This document shows, in pieces, positions 6,293 through 8,217 of a DNA stretch of 8,217 nt. Both the position numbers and the translations under genes were made by a program. Source of the DNA: Frankiales bacterium (GTDB taxonomy: Bacteria; Actinomycetota; Actinomycetes; JAFAQI01); contig JAFAQI010000395.1 in assembly GCA_019246495.1 (NCBI GenBank), positions 1 to 8,217 on the forward strand, written 5' to 3'. Positions within the stretch are counted from its first letter, which is position 1. Each line of letters opens with the position of its first letter. Under the pieces are notes generated by a model. It ran no database searches. It worked only from the letters and a program-made list of their open reading frames with translations, and was not told the DNA's origin.

Positions 6293-6334
6293 TATGGCCG
6301 GTTGACCGGGTTCTAACCCGGTCAACCGGCCATA
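6293..6334. terminator. Perfect 20-bp hairpin, bidirectional terminator between convergent genes
   Basis: Arms 6293-6312 and 6315-6334 are exact reverse complements separated by CT, so the fold is a 19-20 bp stem with a minimal loop. On the plus strand it begins 18 bases after the LPFTG stop and is followed by GCTTTG. On the minus strand it receives the end of the oxidoreductase gene, whose present TGA (6324-6322) lies within the stem. Such a symmetric stem between converging genes should end transcription from both sides. Its central 40 bases are related to the hairpin at 7775-7832. Confidence 0.85.
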
Positions 6335-7752
6335 GCTTTGTGGTCAGCCCATGACGGTGCCGGACGTCGCGTGCCGGACGTCGCACTCGGCGTACGGCGG
6401 CGGCTGAACGCGGCCGTGTCGATCGCGAGGCCGGTCCGGGGTCCGATCCAGACGAGGGCTGCTGGCTTGGCATCGGTCGCTGACGCGACACCGGCGGCAG
6501 GTGCGGCCTCGGCGGCGGCTGACTCCGTCGCCTGGATCAGCGCGGCCATGAGCTCGCCGACCGCGGGAGCGTTCTTGAACTGGTTGCCGCTCGTGGCCAT
6601 CGCGACGTAGTAGCCGGGCAGCGCGGTCCGGTCATAGATCGGCGTCCAGTCCGCGGCCACGTCGTAGACACCGGCGACTCCGCGCACCGCGCCCGGCACC
6701 CGCAGGTCCGGCAGCCGCCGCGCGGCCCGCGTGACCTGCCGCTCGAAGACCGCCGCCGTCGGGTTGAGGTCCGCATCGTCCGCGTCGTCGAGCCACTCCA
6801 GCGGGTCGCACTCCGGCTCGGTGCCGCCGACCAGCAGTTCGTCGGCCGCGGCCGGCCGCAGGTAGACGCCGAGATCGAGGTCGCCGACGACCGGCCCCGG
6901 CTCGGTTGGCTCGCCCGGCCGGCGATAGTCCGCCGGCGCCGCGACCTGGTGCACCTCCTGCCGCATCGGCCGCACCGCGACGGCGAAGTCGTCACCCACG
7001 CCGGCCAGCGCGTTGATGCTCGTCGACCACGGCCCGCCGGCATTGACCACGACCGGCGCGGTGACCGTCGACCCGTCGTCCAGCCGCACTCCGCCGACCC
7101 GCTTGTCGTCCCGCTCGTCGCCGACTCGGTCGCCATTACGAAGCACTTCGACGACGCGGCGTCCGAACCGGAACGTCGTACCCGCTCGCGCCGCAGCGTC
7201 GGCGAGGTTGACCGCGGCGAGCTGCGGGTCGTCGACGTAGCCGCCGTCCGGGCAGAACAGCGCGCCGAGCTCGCCCTCGCCCGTCTCCCAGAACGCGGGA
7301 TCGGTGAGCGCTTTCGGCGGCCAGAACCGCGCCGGGTCCATCGCCGGCAACCGTTGCCGCAGCGTCGCCGCGTCCCACAGCTCGTAAGGGATCCCCGCGC
7401 GGTCGAAGAGCGCCGCCGAACGCGCGTTGTCGCTCACCGGGCTGTCGAGCATGAGGAACCCGGTACGCCGGAACCTCGCGAGCGGCTCGCCGTCCGCGGC
7501 GCCGAGATGCTCGCGCCACGTCTCCCAGGCATGCTTCGCCTCCCACGACAGCGCGACGCCGTCCCAGGTCGAGTAGTTGAAGCGGATCACCGCACTCGAT
7601 GCGCTCGTCGAGCCCTGACCCGGTCCGCGGCGACTGTCGACGACGATCACCCGCCGGCCGCCGCGCGACAACTCGAGCGCGATCGCGGCACCGATGACCC
7701 CCGCGCCGATGACAACCGCGTCCGCGCCGACCGCCTCACCACCTGGGCCCAC
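6322..7752 (-). CDS. FAD-dependent oxidoreductase, DAO/sarcosine-oxidase-like, with frameshifted C-terminus
   Basis: The 476-residue enzyme has the FAD-binding Rossmann motif VVIGAGVIGAA (13-23; GxGxxG at 16-21), a ribose-binding acidic residue ending strand 2 (IVVD, D39), and the GST-SASSAVIRF segment that contacts FAD in the DAO fold. Near the C-terminus, AGVYDVAADWTPIYD and SGNQFKNAPAVGELMAALI correspond to the family's substrate/FAD-closing motif, where GH is more usual than GN. It probably oxidises an amine or amino acid; the substrate cannot be told. GTG 7752 is preferred because GAGGGG lies 6 bases upstream, while ATGs at 7791 and 7785 lie inside a hairpin and lack a ribosome-binding site. 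The last 15 residues after SATSGT result from a 14-bp duplication at 6357-6384. Without it the protein would be 464 residues ending SGTVMG. The enzyme core is intact, so activity is probably kept. Confidence 0.92.
   Translation of the reverse strand: MGPGGEAVGADAVVIGAGVIGAAIALELSRGGRRVIVVDSRRGPGQGSTSASSAVIRFNYSTWDGVALSWEAKHAWETWREHLGAADGEPLARFRRTGFLMLDSPVSDNARSAALFDRAGIPYELWDAATLRQRLPAMDPARFWPPKALTDPAFWETGEGELGALFCPDGGYVDDPQLAAVNLADAAARAGTTFRFGRRVVEVLRNGDRVGDERDDKRVGGVRLDDGSTVTAPVVVNAGGPWSTSINALAGVGDDFAVAVRPMRQEVHQVAAPADYRRPGEPTEPGPVVGDLDLGVYLRPAAADELLVGGTEPECDPLEWLDDADDADLNPTAAVFERQVTRAARRLPDLRVPGAVRGVAGVYDVAADWTPIYDRTALPGYYVAMATSGNQFKNAPAVGELMAALIQATESAAAEAAPAAGVASATDAKPAALVWIGPRTGLAIDTAAFSRRRTPSATSGTRRPAPSWADHKAMAG
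6357..6384. repeat. Exact 14-bp tandem duplication inside the oxidoreductase gene
   Basis: GTGCCGGACGTCGC occurs at 6357-6370 and again, directly abutting, at 6371-6384. Fourteen is not a multiple of three, so the second copy shifts the minus-strand reading frame. Removing one copy gives ...SATSGTVMG and a stop at 6346-6344, ten bases before the terminator stem. The present frame instead runs through to a stop within the stem. Confidence 0.9.
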
Positions 7753-7774
7753 GTCCGTCCCCTCGCCGACTGCC

Positions 7775-7832
7775 TCCAAGATCATGGCCATCTGACCGGG
7801 CTAGAAGCCGGTCAAATGGCCATGATCTTGGA
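7775..7832 (-). terminator. Long imperfect hairpin after the GGDEF gene; homologous to the 6293-6334 hairpin
   Basis: Outer arms 7775-7791 and 7816-7832 (17 bp) pair perfectly. After one C/A mismatch (7792/7815), TGACCGG (7793-7799) pairs with CCGGTCA (7808-7814) around an 8-base loop. On the minus strand it starts 39 bases after the stop of the GGDEF gene and ends 22 bases before the chosen start of the oxidoreductase gene, so it would terminate the former and insulate the latter. There is no U tract on either side. Bases 7784-7823 align without gaps to 6294-6333. Confidence 0.7.
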
Positions 7833-7871
7833 GAGCTCCGGCGTACGACGAGAGGCCGGGTGGCCGCCGAG

Positions 7872-8217
7872 TCAGGCGGTGATCGCCGAGCGGTCGGCGT
7901 CGGGGATGACGTCGCCGTGGACAGTGCGGTTGCGGCCCTCGGCCTTGGCACGGTAGAGCGCCTCGTCGGCGCGGAGCATCGCGTCGCGCGCCTCCTCGGC
8001 CGGCCCGATCACGCCGACGCCTGCTGAGAACGTGAGCTCCGGGTGCGACGCCGACCAACCGACGCGCATCCGCTCCAGGCAACGGTCGGCACCGGCATGC
8101 CCGGCGCGCGGCAGCAGCAGCAGGACCTCCTCGCCGCCGTAACGAACGGCGACGTCGCGCGCCCGCAACACGGCGAGTACGACGCGACCGAGGTCGGCGA
8201 GCACGCGGTCGCCGACG
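7872..8217 (-). CDS. C-terminal part of a GGDEF diguanylate cyclase (partial)
   Basis: The frame is open from the window end to the TGA at 7874-7872 and lacks its start. The visible 114 residues begin VGDRVLADLGR, which is the 'GD..L' helix following the GH motif of GGDEF domains. RARD then gives an RxxD inhibitory site exactly six residues before the active-site loop RYGGEEV (GGEEV codons at 8138-8124). The end motif RADEALYRAKAEGRNRT is canonical. The signature is GGEEV instead of GGEEF: the catalytic Gly-Gly-Glu-Glu are present, but the usual Phe is Val, so activity is likely but not certain. The protein stops about 15 residues after the domain, so GGDEF is its C-terminal module. Any sensor domain lies outside the window. 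Confidence 0.93.
   Translation of the reverse strand, partial: VGDRVLADLGRVVLAVLRARDVAVRYGGEEVLLLLPRAGHAGADRCLERMRVGWSASHPELTFSAGVGVIGPAEEARDAMLRADEALYRAKAEGRNRTVHGDVIPDADRSAITA

Noticed and set aside
7753..7791. Longer start for the oxidoreductase at ATG 7791 or 7785
   Set aside because: Both ATGs lie in the palindromic arm of the hairpin and lack a ribosome-binding site, whereas GTG 7752 has GAGGGG at a good distance and still precedes the Rossmann motif.
6293..7832. Paired palindromes as ends of an insertion sequence
   Set aside because: Each is itself a complete palindrome rather than a terminal repeat. There is no transposase, and no target-site duplication was seen; terminator or REP-like elements explain them better.
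6949..7956. Plus-strand open frame antisense to the oxidoreductase
   Set aside because: Arg-rich shadow crossing two gene boundaries and a terminator.
8111..8122. CAG triplet repeat
   Set aside because: Four units encode LLLL within a GGDEF core strand; this is ordinary codon usage.

Overview
The window is high-GC DNA (C and G dominate third codon positions, GTG and possibly TTG starts, U-less hairpin terminators), which points to an actinomycete (Actinomycetota). An LPFTG sortase-type cell-wall protein and a DUF4012-type membrane protein agree with that. I cannot name the genus from the sequence.

Layout, left to right. Positions 1-141 hold the end of a gene whose product finishes in an Ig-like/HYR-type strand pattern. 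Positions 142-555 contain no convincing gene but do contain a strong GNRA-loop hairpin and several inverted repeats. Positions 556-3312 (+) encode an 918-residue membrane sensor with HAMP, PAS, GGDEF and EAL modules, all with intact catalytic signatures: a hybrid cyclic di-GMP synthase/phosphodiesterase. Converging on it from the minus strand are two tiny overlapping genes (3545-3766 and 3336-3548) that share a 4-base GTGA stop/start. One is soluble and helical; the other is a short membrane protein. A divergent intergenic region with a perfect 11-bp inverted repeat separates them from a DUF4012-family single-pass membrane protein (3941-5680, +). A short gap with two interleaved inverted repeats follows, then a small secreted four-cysteine LPFTG wall protein (5744-6274, +). 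A 20-bp perfect hairpin (6293-6334) lies between it and a convergent FAD-dependent DAO-family oxidoreductase (6322-7752, -). A second, sequence-related hairpin (7775-7832) separates that gene from the C-terminal part of another GGDEF protein (7872 to the window end, -).

Theme: two cyclic di-GMP proteins bracket a set of cell-envelope genes, so c-di-GMP control of surface properties is a reasonable but unproven reading. There is no sign of phage, transposon, CRISPR, tRNA or rRNA.

The most distinctive observations come from the sequence itself. First, an exact 14-bp tandem duplication near the 3' end of the oxidoreductase gene. Removing one copy restores an earlier stop (ending SGTVMG) just before the terminator, so the present 15-residue tail looks like a recent frameshift product. 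Second, the hairpins on either side of that gene are homologous over 40 bases, with compensatory stem changes, which suggests a dispersed palindromic repeat family used as intergenic terminators.
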